Assembly: GCF_000145275.1 (NCBI RefSeq)
Contig: NC_014393.1
Coordinates: 3,782,001-3,846,000, forward strand
DNA from: Clostridium cellulovorans 743B
Lineage (GTDB): Bacteria > Bacillota > Clostridia > Clostridiales > Clostridiaceae
DNA: 64,000 nucleotides
Direction: 5' to 3'
Shown: one piece after another, positions 18,801 through 26,635 of the stretch
How positions within the stretch are numbered: position 1 is the stretch's first letter
Layout: each line of letters starts with the position of its first letter
The notes under the pieces: model-generated
The model's input: the letters and a program-made list of their open reading frames with translations, nothing else
What the model was told of the DNA's origin: nothing
Databases searched by the model: none
Position numbers and translations under genes: made by a program

Positions 18801-20052
18801 CATGATTTTGGATAAGTTTTGCCGTTGTTGCTGTAGGATTGTTTGGCACATCCCAATACACAGTATATTGATCGTAATCTGGGTAAACAGAGCCATCCTT
18901 TTGTAGTCCTGCAAGCATCCAATAGTTGTCTCCAGCTAATTCTAGTCCTGAATATTTATTCCCTTCAATTACATTTAACCAATCAGTAAATACTTGATCT
19001 CTTGTGGAACGATCTTTCCAACCGAATTCTTCAAGAATTGCAGGTTTATTAAGTGCTTTTGCATCTTCCGCATGCTTTCTAATCCACTCAGTACCCCAAG
19101 CGGCATTTGTACCCCATTGATCACAATAAATGTGTATTGTGCCAAAATCGATTGTTGGTAATGCTACTATCCTATTCCAATCAATTCCCTCACTTCCATG
19201 GTAAGGCCAAGTTCCATCGATTCCTGCAGTATTATATGCATAATTGTAGAAACCTTCATCACCAAGACATACCATATGATATGGGTCCACAGTTTTTACA
19301 TATTCACTCATTTCTTTTGACCAATTTACAACAGTATCGCCTGTTGTATCAGTTCCACATCTTGGTTCATTTGCAAGTTCCCAAGAAAATATAGTTGGAT
19401 CATCTTTATATTTGATACCACTATAAGCGTTAGTTCTATTAAGAAGCATGTTAACATAATTTTTGTAGTACTGCTTTATTGTAGGATTTGTGTAAAACAT
19501 ATCTTTTTGACTTAAACCAAGCCATTTACAATATTGCATCATACCACCGAAAGCTTCCCAATTGTTTGTAAAAGGTATTAAAAGTCTTATACCTTTTTGC
19601 GAAGCCTTGTAAATCGCATAATCAAGAACCTTTAATCCATTATCTCCTGTATTGTAAGCCGGAGCATTAGTCTTAGTATCCCAATATTGAAAATACACGC
19701 CATCTTTGCTTCCTGATCCATCTACATTATTAGTTAAAGTTCCATCTGCATTGAGTGTTCCAACATCTAAAAATCCCCAAGTTCTTATAACTTTAAGACC
19801 CATATCCGCTGCATCATCAATAACATCGTCAACCTCTGCTTTTGATTTAAAATTAAGATAATAATTATTTGTACCTGCATAATAAAATGTATTGCCATCA
19901 AGCATAAACTTTGTTCCCTCTCTGTATACAAAGCCGGATGGAACTTTAGTTATACTCTCCATTGCTGTCTGTGCGTTAGTCTCACCATACACTGGAACTA
20001 ACATACCGAGTACCATTGTTATTGTGAGAATAAGTGATAATAATTTTTTCAT
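15856..20052 (-). CDS. Bicatalytic GH5 mannanase-like cellulosomal enzyme (GH5-X2-X2-GH5-X2-X2-CBM?-dockerin)
   Basis: This 1398-aa secreted enzyme has a signal peptide of about 24 residues. GH5 domain 1 spans about 37-425, with acid/base E229 in WELANEPR and probable nucleophile E342 in EEFGW. Two X2 modules follow (about 432-523 and 527-612), then GH5 domain 2 (about 618-975, E804 in WDLMNEPR and E915 in AGEFN) and two more X2 modules (about 984-1072 and 1076-1164). A beta-sandwich region (about 1171-1336, starting DNFESYS) looks like a carbohydrate-binding module. A type-I dockerin closes the protein, with two GDVNGDK/DMNNDSK calcium loops (1342-1398). Both catalytic domains resemble GH5_7-type beta-mannanases and are clearly diverged from each other, so both may be active on mannans. 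RBS AAGGGGG. Confidence 0.9.
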   Translation of the reverse strand: MKKLLSLILTITMVLGMLVPVYGETNAQTAMESITKVPSGFVYREGTKFMLDGNTFYYAGTNNYYLNFKSKAEVDDVIDDAADMGLKVIRTWGFLDVGTLNADGTLTNNVDGSGSKDGVYFQYWDTKTNAPAYNTGDNGLKVLDYAIYKASQKGIRLLIPFTNNWEAFGGMMQYCKWLGLSQKDMFYTNPTIKQYYKNYVNMLLNRTNAYSGIKYKDDPTIFSWELANEPRCGTDTTGDTVVNWSKEMSEYVKTVDPYHMVCLGDEGFYNYAYNTAGIDGTWPYHGSEGIDWNRIVALPTIDFGTIHIYCDQWGTNAAWGTEWIRKHAEDAKALNKPAILEEFGWKDRSTRDQVFTDWLNVIEGNKYSGLELAGDNYWMLAGLQKDGSVYPDYDQYTVYWDVPNNPTATTAKLIQNHATNMTNKNLANIRNKITPSTATYDKNVGKGQSISVTVDPKEGTFAAVKNGTRALVAGADYTVLGNNIIIEKAYLDTLELGSTLLTFDISAGYDPVMAISVIDSNIVVVDSTITPTSVTFDKTVPNDITVTITPNGNLLKTLFNLYTPLVQGTDYVISGNNVTIKQSYLSKLENGTTALTFDFNQGTDPTLIVAVKKSVLPTGFVKADGTKFVVDGHPFYFAGANSYDLFTYGDGSSTSTTTDIETKFMYKSQIDNIMSQMASDGVTVLRTWGFSNETWHGFETAKGVYNEAEFMLFDYIMDSARRNGIKVIITLENYWEAYGGIDKKLQWEGLSGGSHTARAQFFTNENCKAHYKVYAEHFINRVNHYTGVAYKDDPTIFAWDLMNEPRYQDAKVNENATGVTLRKWVDEMGGYIKSIDPNHMVCAGIEGHESRYGFGGDEGNPFIYIQQSPGVDFCSSHPYPDESWANLTPSQNASLMEKWISDAHNIVGKPFVAGEFNTHDNKEAYWVSVFGEIEEHNAAGGLFWEYNFRRLSNFTVVHGDSILEYFKAHSARMSVKNVPENYVTPIKATFDRKADKQEDIALTMKLLEGNTLVAIKNGETQLKQGIDYIVEEEQVVISKNYLGNLPFEDVTFTFDISSGYDPIVTIAITDSGILNSTVTPEVAIFDKNIRKQADITISMTTNGNAFVALKNGATSLIGGTDYTVLGENVVIKKSYLQSQNLGELSLKFDFNQGIDPMLKITVKDSTGEDIIDNFESYSATNPNLQTAYVKNSSGNVVAVMLESAIKGEGSYSMSYAYTIGSPNYAGITKDLSGKSFVGYKGVAFWISPDGSNRDFTIQIKETSGEYWEATYKLSSLVATNVSLEFSKFTHPSWYSGGNGVFDLESITEYSMYIGQGLGTTGGGTIYIDNIKLIDSAIAVIKGDVNGDKIVNAIDLAYLKKYILDNTILINMECADMNNDSKVNAIDLAMLKKVILGVA

Positions 20053-20893
20053 GTATATTCCCCCTTAAATTGATTTACTGCGATAGTTGAATCATAAATT
20101 TTGAAAATTCCAGTTACATTCTTCATAATAATTGTCAGTACTTTTACAAAGAATCATTTTCACCATAAGATATTAACCATCACTTTTAGTAAACTTGAAA
20201 GGAAGTCAATTCTTGAGAATACATATTTTTCAATTGATATTTATAAGTATCTCACTACTAATAGTCTTATAGATACCTTTAATATCAATGCTTTTAAATA
20301 CAACCAGGCTTTAATACTAATTAATTTTTTAGGAACCAATATTTCATCTTTCTATTTCTAGAAGAATTTCAGCAAACTGAGTCACCTATGAAGCAACAAA
20401 CCACTGGCTTTAAGACTCTAGTTTATCTGTAAACGTTATGTCAATGAGATCATTGATAATACTCACTTTAGTCCCCCACTATTTGTGTATACCCTTAATT
20501 TAGTTCCTAATATATTAGAGTTTTGTGTTATTCTTACATATATAACATTTTTAACTGGTGCATTTGAAACATTTTTGCACAAGAATTGATACCCTCATTA
20601 TACAAATTCGTTAATCCAGTAATTTTTATGTCGCATTTTTTTAAAAAAAGATAATTATTATGCTCCTTTTTCTCTTTTATAAGTATTTTTTTTCATTTAT
20701 GCTATACTTTTTAAGGCAATTCATTACATTTATATATCCAAATTCAAAAGTCATCATTTGATTCTTTTTTGTTTCATCTGCACCACTTGCACCATTGAAA
20801 ATTTTCTTCATCTAGGTAACATCTATGAAATAAATTGATTTTTCTATTATCCAATGTAGCATTTATGGAATTTCTATAATGTAAATACAATAC
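20053..20893. other. Long gene-free region upstream of the GH5 gene
   Basis: About 840 bp between divergent genes. No supported ORF; an 86-codon frame at 20101-20361 has no RBS and atypical composition. It holds a CcpA-like site (20428-20441), the padR promoter at its right edge and presumably the GH5 promoter at its left. Confidence 0.6.
20428..20441. promoter_or_regulatory. CcpA/LacI-type operator-like site
   Basis: TGTAAACGTTATGT matches the cre consensus TGWAANCGNTNWCA at 12 of 14 positions. It lies about 380 bp upstream of the bicatalytic GH5 start. Similar sites occur upstream of the GH5 endoglucanase and the CE8 gene. Confidence 0.5.
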
Positions 20894-20922
20894 TTGACAT
20901 AAGAACATACTTGTAATACAAT
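20894..20922 (+). promoter_or_regulatory. Sigma-A promoter of padR
   Basis: TTGACA (20894-20899), 17 bp, TACAAT (20917-20922), about 38 bp upstream of the padR ATG. Confidence 0.85.
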
Positions 20923-20946
20923 ATAGCCACTAAGATGTATTACAAG
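20910..20946. promoter_or_regulatory. PadR operator candidate (11-bp inverted repeat)
   Basis: CTTGTAATACA (20910-20920) and TGTATTACAAG (20936-20946) form a perfect inverted repeat with a 15-bp spacer. The left arm covers most of the -10 box and the right arm the start of the transcript, an ideal place for autorepression by the adjacent PadR protein. Confidence 0.75.
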
Positions 20947-20960
20947 GTAGGTAGGAGATA

Positions 20961-21281
20961 ATGGCTAATTCATCACAATTATTAAAAGGGATTTTAGAAG
21001 GTTGTATTCTGAAAATAATATCTAGAAAGGAAACATATGGATATGAGTTGTATAATTCACTTAAACTTACTGGTTTTGAAGACTTACCAGAAGGCACTCT
21101 ATACCCGCTACTTATTAGATTAGAGAAAAATGGTTTATTATCATCAGTTTCTAGAAACTCACCTTTTGGACCAAAACGTAAATATTATTCACTTACAAAG
21201 CTAGGTGAAGAAGAACTATTAGAATTTTGTGCTTCTTGGAGCAAAATTTCGGAATCTGTTAATAAAGTATTGGAGGATTAA
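20961..21281 (+). CDS. PadR family transcriptional regulator
   Basis: This 106-aa winged-helix repressor of the short PadR type shows the typical start LLKGILEGCILKIISRKETYGYEL, the recognition region LPEGTLYPLLIRLEKNGLL, the wing (SPFGPKRKYYSLT) and a C-terminal dimerisation helix. RBS GTAGGAGATAATG. It is followed 4 bp later by a HAAS-type membrane protein, a standard PadR pairing. A perfect inverted repeat over its own promoter suggests autoregulation. The inducer is unknown; such pairs often respond to membrane-active compounds. Confidence 0.93.
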   Translation: MANSSQLLKGILEGCILKIISRKETYGYELYNSLKLTGFEDLPEGTLYPLLIRLEKNGLLSSVSRNSPFGPKRKYYSLTKLGEEELLEFCASWSKISESVNKVLED

Positions 21282-21285
21282 AAAA

Positions 21286-21963
21286 ATGTTTAAGATTAGA
21301 GATTTAGTTAAACAATTAAATGAATCATCAAAAAACTTATCAGAAGACAATAAGAAGATCTTTGATGAAATCATTGTATATGTTCGAACATCCAACATAA
21401 AAACAAGAGATGCTGAAGAATTTCTTCAACAAATATTAGATAGTATTTTAAACGCTGAAAACCAAGGATTATCAATAGAAGAGGTACTTGGTAGTTCTGA
21501 TATAAAGGGTTATTGTAAGGAAGTAATAAATACATATAAGGAAAGCTATAATTTGCTTTCACTTAGTAGCGAATATGTTATGTATGCAGGTACTGTTATA
21601 TTCATATTGCCATTTTTTCATTATATCTTTAACACCATACCTTCAATTGCAAAATACGGACTAAATAATTTGACTTTTAACTTAACTATTGATTTAAAGC
21701 TAATATTTCAAATTCCACTTCTTGTTTTAATGATAATTTTCACCATGAAAGCTGTTAGAAAAAGTTGTTTCAAAAGTTCTTCTAAGTATTATAAAATTAA
21801 AGAATTTTTCATTTTATGGATTTTATCAATTCTATTAATACTTTTACTTGTGGCAACTCATTTTGTATTTAATAATATATTCTTATTTAACGTAAATATC
21901 TTTATTATACTTTTTATAGGAACTATATTATATTTCTCGGGGAATTATCTATCAGAACAATAG
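21286..21963 (+). CDS. PadR-linked HAAS-type membrane protein
   Basis: This protein of about 225 aa has a soluble helical N-terminal part (1-80, with DAEEFLQQILDSILNAENQG and a DIKGYCKEVI segment as in HAAS/DUF1048-like domains) and four predicted membrane helices (about 90-110, 125-150, 170-190 and 200-220). A longer frame from 21229 overlaps padR, but GGAGG is properly spaced only from the ATG at 21286. Its last 11 codons and the terminator behind it are duplicated 2 kb downstream. Function unknown; the family accompanies PadR regulators. Confidence 0.8.
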   Translation: MFKIRDLVKQLNESSKNLSEDNKKIFDEIIVYVRTSNIKTRDAEEFLQQILDSILNAENQGLSIEEVLGSSDIKGYCKEVINTYKESYNLLSLSSEYVMYAGTVIFILPFFHYIFNTIPSIAKYGLNNLTFNLTIDLKLIFQIPLLVLMIIFTMKAVRKSCFKSSSKYYKIKEFFILWILSILLILLLVATHFVFNNIFLFNVNIFIILFIGTILYFSGNYLSEQ

Positions 21964-21974
21964 TATTCGATTAT

Positions 21975-22023
21975 AAAAAAGGTTAAAGGAACTATGGCTA
22001 TACCATTCCATTAACCTTTTTTT
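21975..22023 (+). terminator. Terminator of the padR operon
   Basis: Stem aaaaaaggttaa-agga / tcca-ttaacctttttt with a T-run, 12 bp after the stop. A diverged copy is at 23992-24038. Confidence 0.85.
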
Positions 22024-22240
22024 ATAAATCAAAGTTATTTTTTCAAACTTTACTTCCAAGTACGATATATAGCCAATTGATTATATATAGCAAGTTCATG
22101 TGCAAGCCTTATCTTTTAAAAAAAATATTTATCTTATAAAGAGTTTTTTCTATTAAAAGGGCTCTATCTTAATGAGATGTATAATCAACAATGGAAACTA
22201 CAAAATATCTATTAAAAACAATTATAGAAGGAGATAAGTA

Positions 22241-23839
22241 ATGAGTTTACACGAAACTATATCAAAATCAATAAATGGTGACTTATCTAGTTATGAATAT
22301 CTAGTTAATGAATTCCAGGGCTTAGCCATAACCTATGCCTATAGTATATTACGTGATTATCAACTAGCAGAAGACGCCGCACAAGAAGCATTCATTCTTT
22401 TGTTTTTGAATATAAAAAACTTAAAAGAGCCACTAGCCTTTGTAAGTTGGCTAAAAAAACTAACTTTTACCTGTTGCAATCGCATAACACGAAAAAAGAA
22501 CTTAGAAGTCTATGATGAAGATCTGGAACAAAAACCTTCAGATAAATCAATTACAAAGATAATTGAAATATCAGAAAAAGCTACCCTCGTGCAAGAATCA
22601 CTTTCACTCCTTACTAATGATCAAAAGGAAGCAATTATTCTACACTATTATTTAGATAAAAAATATTCTGATATAGCAAATATGCTAGGAATTACCGAAA
22701 CGGCTGTTGCCAATAGAATTTACTCAGGCAAGAAAAAACTAAAAAAAATAATGCTAATTACTATGAAAGATTATTTAGTAGAGCTATCAATGAATAAAGA
22801 CTCCTTTACTCGTAAAGTTTTAGAGCAAGTACCTAATATAACTACTCAAGATCCAAGAGTTCAAGAAAATTTTCAATTCTGCGGTTGTATGAGAGCTATA
22901 ATGCAATATTTGAATAAAGATTCTTCCTTAGACTTCATTTATTTTGCAGGAATTACGGGAGCGCTCTTCTGCAACGTATGGAGTTACAATCCCAAATGGC
23001 AATATAGTGAATCTACTGTTTCATTTTTCCAATATAATGGTAGACAAGAAATAATTGTATCAGCTTTTAGATCTATAGGCTACAAGTGCGAAATTGTATC
23101 TGAAATAGACTTAAAGGAAAATACGAAAAAGTACTTAAAAAAGATCGTTGAATCATTAGATAGTGGATTTCCTGTTATGACATATGGAATTGTTGGACCG
23201 CCAACCTGTTCGCTGATTACAGGCTATGATGAAGGAGGCGAAGTTCTAATTGGTTGGTCAGCATTTCAAAATGGTGATCATGGGTTTCCGGATGGATATG
23301 AACCTTGTGGCTATTATAGAAAACGTAATGGACTTGATGAATCCTATGGACTAATTTTCTTTGGTGAAGAGTGTGAACCTATGAATAACCAGGACATTGT
23401 AAAAACTGCATTAAAGAACATAAAGCAAGTAGTGAATCTTCCAAAAACAAACAGAAACTTATATGGAATAGATGCATATACTGCTTGGGCAGAAGCATTT
23501 CTTCAAGATAAAGACTTTATAGAAAACGCCTCTGAACTTGATACATATCTAGATGTACATTGTGGTCAAAAGGTCATTGTTATGACAGGACGTACTTATG
23601 GGGCAGAATTTTTATCACGACTTAAAAATTATGATTCTCCCTATAACATTTTAATCGACAAATTAATAGACTTATGTGAAAAAGAAAATGCTATCCTAAA
23701 TAAGTTTTGGCAACTTGAACCCTCATTTTATTTTGACTCTAAAAATTTAATTAACCAAAACTATCGTAGACAAATGGTTGATATAATTTTAGAAGCATCA
23801 GAAATATATAACCAATTTGTACATACTTGTGATTTATAA
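22241..23839 (+). CDS. ECF sigma-70 factor fused to a BtrH/papain-like domain
   Basis: This is a 532-aa protein. The N-terminal 170 residues are an ECF sigma factor: region 2 (about 14-85, RDYQLAEDAAQEAFILLF and SWLKKLTFTCCNRI) and region 4 (about 115-170, LTNDQKEAIILHYYLDKKYSDIANML...NRIYSGKKKLKK). The remaining 340 residues resemble C39/BtrH-like cysteine-peptidase folds: FCGCMRAIMQYL with C214/C216, and CSLITGYDEGGEVLIGWS (C323), where the position expected for the catalytic His is Cys. The C-terminal part may be a non-catalytic ligand sensor or an alternative catalyst. No anti-sigma gene is adjacent. RBS AAGGAGATAAGTA. Confidence 0.75.
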   Translation: MSLHETISKSINGDLSSYEYLVNEFQGLAITYAYSILRDYQLAEDAAQEAFILLFLNIKNLKEPLAFVSWLKKLTFTCCNRITRKKNLEVYDEDLEQKPSDKSITKIIEISEKATLVQESLSLLTNDQKEAIILHYYLDKKYSDIANMLGITETAVANRIYSGKKKLKKIMLITMKDYLVELSMNKDSFTRKVLEQVPNITTQDPRVQENFQFCGCMRAIMQYLNKDSSLDFIYFAGITGALFCNVWSYNPKWQYSESTVSFFQYNGRQEIIVSAFRSIGYKCEIVSEIDLKENTKKYLKKIVESLDSGFPVMTYGIVGPPTCSLITGYDEGGEVLIGWSAFQNGDHGFPDGYEPCGYYRKRNGLDESYGLIFFGEECEPMNNQDIVKTALKNIKQVVNLPKTNRNLYGIDAYTAWAEAFLQDKDFIENASELDTYLDVHCGQKVIVMTGRTYGAEFLSRLKNYDSPYNILIDKLIDLCEKENAILNKFWQLEPSFYFDSKNLINQNYRRQMVDIILEASEIYNQFVHTCDL

Positions 23840-23947
23840 TAATAACTCCTCTATCCTATATTGTTAAACTATGATAATAAAGGTGGTAACAATAATTAAT
23901 TAAGATCAAACATCTATACTATAATTAAAGAATATAAATGTAACTTG

Positions 23948-23980
23948 TATTTTTCCAGTAGTTATCTATCAAAACAATAA
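23948..23980 (+). pseudogene. Remnant of a second HAAS-type gene tail
   Basis: Reading in frame, this stretch encodes YFSSSYLSKQ-stop, against YFSGNYLSEQ-stop at the end of the PadR-linked membrane protein (21931-21963). DNA similarity continues through the following terminator. The rest of the paralogue is gone, so this is a gene-duplication scar. Confidence 0.65.
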
Positions 23981-23991
23981 GATTCAATTAT

Positions 23992-24038
23992 AAAAACGGT
24001 TAAAGGAATAATACTGTGATGTTCCTTTAACCGTTTTT
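23992..24038. terminator. Bidirectional terminator, duplicated copy
   Basis: The 17-bp perfect stem aaaaacggttaaaggaa / ttcctttaaccgttttt serves the plus strand after the sigma-fusion gene. On the minus strand it serves the glycosyltransferase ending at 24041. Confidence 0.9.
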
Positions 24039-24040
24039 AT

Positions 24041-25597
24041 TTAACTGATAACCTTCTCATTGCTATATGTACTTATTTTTTCTTCTTCTAACTTTTTAGC
24101 AAAAGGGAAAAACTTATTTCCTTCAAAAATACTAAAAGGTAAAATAAGAAATAGCCAACAAACTATAAAAGAATATCTATCCTGTGATTCTGTAATTAAA
24201 AATAATAAGCCATATCCACAAAAAATAAAATAGAATAGATTCACTAATTTATTTTTTAAATACTGTCGCTTATTAAATAATCCTATATATGTTGTAGTGA
24301 TTACTATAACATACATCAATTGGTTATACATATCGGAATTTTCAAAAAGATTTAACCTTATACCTTCCTCTTCTAAATCTAAGGTTGCCCAGAAAACACC
24401 ACTGAAGTCACCATTTCTCCACTGACCTGTATATTTTCTAATATAGAACTCTGCTAATTGCCTATAAGATGCTGTAGTTAAACGCTCTTTTACAATTTCC
24501 TTACAAGCATTCTCTATATCTTCATAATCATCATTATATTTATCAACAATTCTAGCATCCTCTTCATTCCATCTTCCCCAACTATCGAAGTTAGTCCCCT
24601 TTAATATTGAAGTCCAAGAGGATTCGCTACCTTTCCAAAGATTAAACTCTGTAATAGTACTAACTCTTAACAATGTACTTACTAATATTAGTGGAATTAT
24701 AAATGCTCCTACTATATAAATTATTGCAACAGCCTTTTCTTTAATTGATTTTTCAAAGTATATTAATAAATACATTATATATGCAATAACTACTACTGGC
24801 GCAACCATTCTAAAGAAATTGCCTATTGTTAAGCTCAATGCAGAAAAAAACAAAAATTTTAAAGGTTTCTTGCCTTTTATAACTAAAATGAAAAAGTATA
24901 CGCTTAATAAATAGAATGGAATGGCCATATTTTCGCCACAATACACTGCGGTGTATAAAATAATTGGAGGATAGATGGCAGCTATAAAGCTTGCCCATAT
25001 TCCTTTTACTTTACTGCCAAATACTTCCTTAACAATAAAATAGATAAGAATCACACTAACTGTTGAACATAAGACGTTTATTATTTTTATGGTTATCAAA
25101 GGATAAGTAAAAAACCTCCTAATAACTGCAAAGTATAAAACTATAATTGTTAAATGAGGAAATCTAGCGTAATAATGGTTTCCTTTAAAAATATAATAAT
25201 CTCCTTCCAAGACCAATTGACTTCGCTCATACATTCCTGCAAAGTCTGATACTGGGATACTGTCTATAGACCAGATCCATATTAACCTTATAATTAATGA
25301 AAATGTTATTATTGCTACTAATATTTTATTTGTTTTAATATTTTTCTTTAATGCTATATATGTAACCAATCCGCATAAAAGAAAAAAAACTATAAAATAT
25401 AAACCTTGCTTTTCAACATCTTTATATTGATCTTTCAATTCATCATAAGTAGTAAAAACAATTAAAAGAAACAATAGTTTTAAAGTTATATTTACGAATC
25501 TCGAAAATCCATCTTGAAAAGTTCCTATTGAATTTTTTATTTTTAGAAAACCTAATTGCACTTCTCTTATGTTTGTCACCTCCTGTTTTGTTTGCAA
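24041..25597 (-). CDS. GT-C fold membrane glycosyltransferase (PMT/ArnT-like)
   Basis: This polytopic protein of about 510 aa has roughly 12 membrane helices. The first external loop carries SIPVSDFAGMYERSQL, an acidic motif like the catalytic Asp of lipid-phosphosugar-dependent GT-C enzymes (families 39/83). KGNHYYARFPHLT and a long extracytoplasmic loop (about 315-385) follow. It probably transfers sugars from a lipid carrier to surface glycans or proteins. The start is unclear: the ORF opens with TTG at 25597, but GGAGGTGA lies inside that reading frame and points to an ATA codon at 25570 (8-nt spacing). The next GTG is 17 nt from the RBS. Confidence 0.75.
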   Translation of the reverse strand: MQTKQEVTNIREVQLGFLKIKNSIGTFQDGFSRFVNITLKLLFLLIVFTTYDELKDQYKDVEKQGLYFIVFFLLCGLVTYIALKKNIKTNKILVAIITFSLIIRLIWIWSIDSIPVSDFAGMYERSQLVLEGDYYIFKGNHYYARFPHLTIIVLYFAVIRRFFTYPLITIKIINVLCSTVSVILIYFIVKEVFGSKVKGIWASFIAAIYPPIILYTAVYCGENMAIPFYLLSVYFFILVIKGKKPLKFLFFSALSLTIGNFFRMVAPVVVIAYIMYLLIYFEKSIKEKAVAIIYIVGAFIIPLILVSTLLRVSTITEFNLWKGSESSWTSILKGTNFDSWGRWNEEDARIVDKYNDDYEDIENACKEIVKERLTTASYRQLAEFYIRKYTGQWRNGDFSGVFWATLDLEEEGIRLNLFENSDMYNQLMYVIVITTTYIGLFNKRQYLKNKLVNLFYFIFCGYGLLFLITESQDRYSFIVCWLFLILPFSIFEGNKFFPFAKKLEEEKISTYSNEKVIS

Positions 25598-25815
25598 CTG
25601 TTATTTTATCTCATACAATCATATATATCAACTATTTTATTGAATTTTTATTTATTTTTTATATTTATGTATTTTAATTTAAAATAAGATAAATAACAGT
25701 TAGTTATAGATATAATATCTACAATATAAAACAATCGGTTGTCTAGATAAATTTATGAAGTTCATATGTTTCTTCTATTTTATTGTCTTTTAACAAATCT
25801 TTATCCTATAATTCT

Positions 25816-26058
25816 CTATTTTTTAGCTTTTCCTTTTCCTTCAAAATAAACGACTAAACTAAAGCCAAGCAATATTACAAATTTAAAAATCCATTGTTTT
25901 TCTGTTCCCGGTTTAGCAATAAACAATACAAACCAAATTCCACAAACAACAATCAGCGTAGGACATATTAATCCTAAAAAAGAATGTTTCCTTCTACTCA
26001 AAATATGCTGAAGTATTAAAAATAAAACGCATATTACAACCGCTATTAGTGCTGCCAT
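25816..26058 (-). CDS. Small three-helix membrane protein
   Basis: This 80-aa protein has hydrophobic segments at about 2-18, 28-47 and 56-70, a basic linker (SRRKHSF) and a basic tail (EGKGKAKK). Family not recognised. It lies 30 bp after the DUF6440-type gene on the same strand, so the two are probably cotranscribed. An RBS-like AAGGAATAAGGTGG precedes the ATG. Confidence 0.6.
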   Translation of the reverse strand: MAALIAVVICVLFLILQHILSRRKHSFLGLICPTLIVVCGIWFVLFIAKPGTEKQWIFKFVILLGFSLVVYFEGKGKAKK

Positions 26059-26088
26059 TTATTCCACCTTATTCCTTTCTATCAAGTT

Positions 26089-26298
26089 CTAATATGAACT
26101 ATTATCTACAGTTGAGGTAATTACTGGCTTTCCTTCTCTATCTAATAAAACAGTAAGGCCACCGCCATAACCATTTATCGTAAACAGATAATTCACTCCA
26201 GTTTTTTTATCAACAATTACTTTTATCTGTTGCAAAGTCCCTTGCTGATAAGTCACTATAAATCTATCTCCGTCACTATTCTTTTTATTCCCAAACAT
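26089..26298 (-). CDS. DUF6440-type small protein
   Basis: This 69-aa protein has the pattern DRFIVTYQQGTLQQIKVIVDKKTGVNYLF followed by GYGGGLTVLLDREGKPVIT. It matches the small beta-rich DUF6440 family found in Firmicutes, whose function is unknown. The RBS region is GAGGAGATGTTATTAGG. First gene of a two-gene unit with the three-helix membrane protein. Confidence 0.7.
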   Translation of the reverse strand: MFGNKKNSDGDRFIVTYQQGTLQQIKVIVDKKTGVNYLFTINGYGGGLTVLLDREGKPVITSTVDNSSY

Positions 26299-26596
26299 CC
26301 TAATAACATCTCCTCACTATTTTTATTTAATATATTTATTACTTCTAATTCTAAAATTTATTATAACATATGTTTTCAATAGTATATTCCACAATATAAA
26401 ATTTTTTCCATATGAAAATTTAACACCTCTACAATATGTATATTACAGAATCATAACTTTTATAATCCTTATGTATTTACTGATAAGTATTATAAACCCT
26501 ACAAAAATTTATTTAGTAGAGAATTTCTAATGTCGTCAAGTCTGTAAGAATTTAATCAAACTTAATTAAAATCCCTTCCCTTTGACGACACCGTAA
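26299..26596. other. Spacer upstream of the DUF6440 gene with a distant inverted repeat
   Basis: Non-coding. It contains a 9-bp perfect inverted repeat TGTCGTCAA (26531-26539) and TTGACGACA (26582-26590) separated by 42 nt, and otherwise AT-rich sequence. Confidence 0.5.
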
Positions 26597-26631
26597 AAAA
26601 GCCCACCTGTCTAAGTAACAGATGGACTTTC
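26597..26631 (-). terminator. Terminator of the xpaC-telA unit
   Basis: A 13-bp stem with G-U pairs (aaagtccatctgt / acaggtgggcttt on the minus strand) followed by TTTTTT, 5 bp after the telA-family stop. Confidence 0.85.
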
Positions 26632-26635
26632 TGCT

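Noticed and set aside
20101..20361. 86-codon plus-strand frame upstream of padR
   Set aside because: No RBS, no recognisable motif, and it occupies the promoter region of the GH5 gene.
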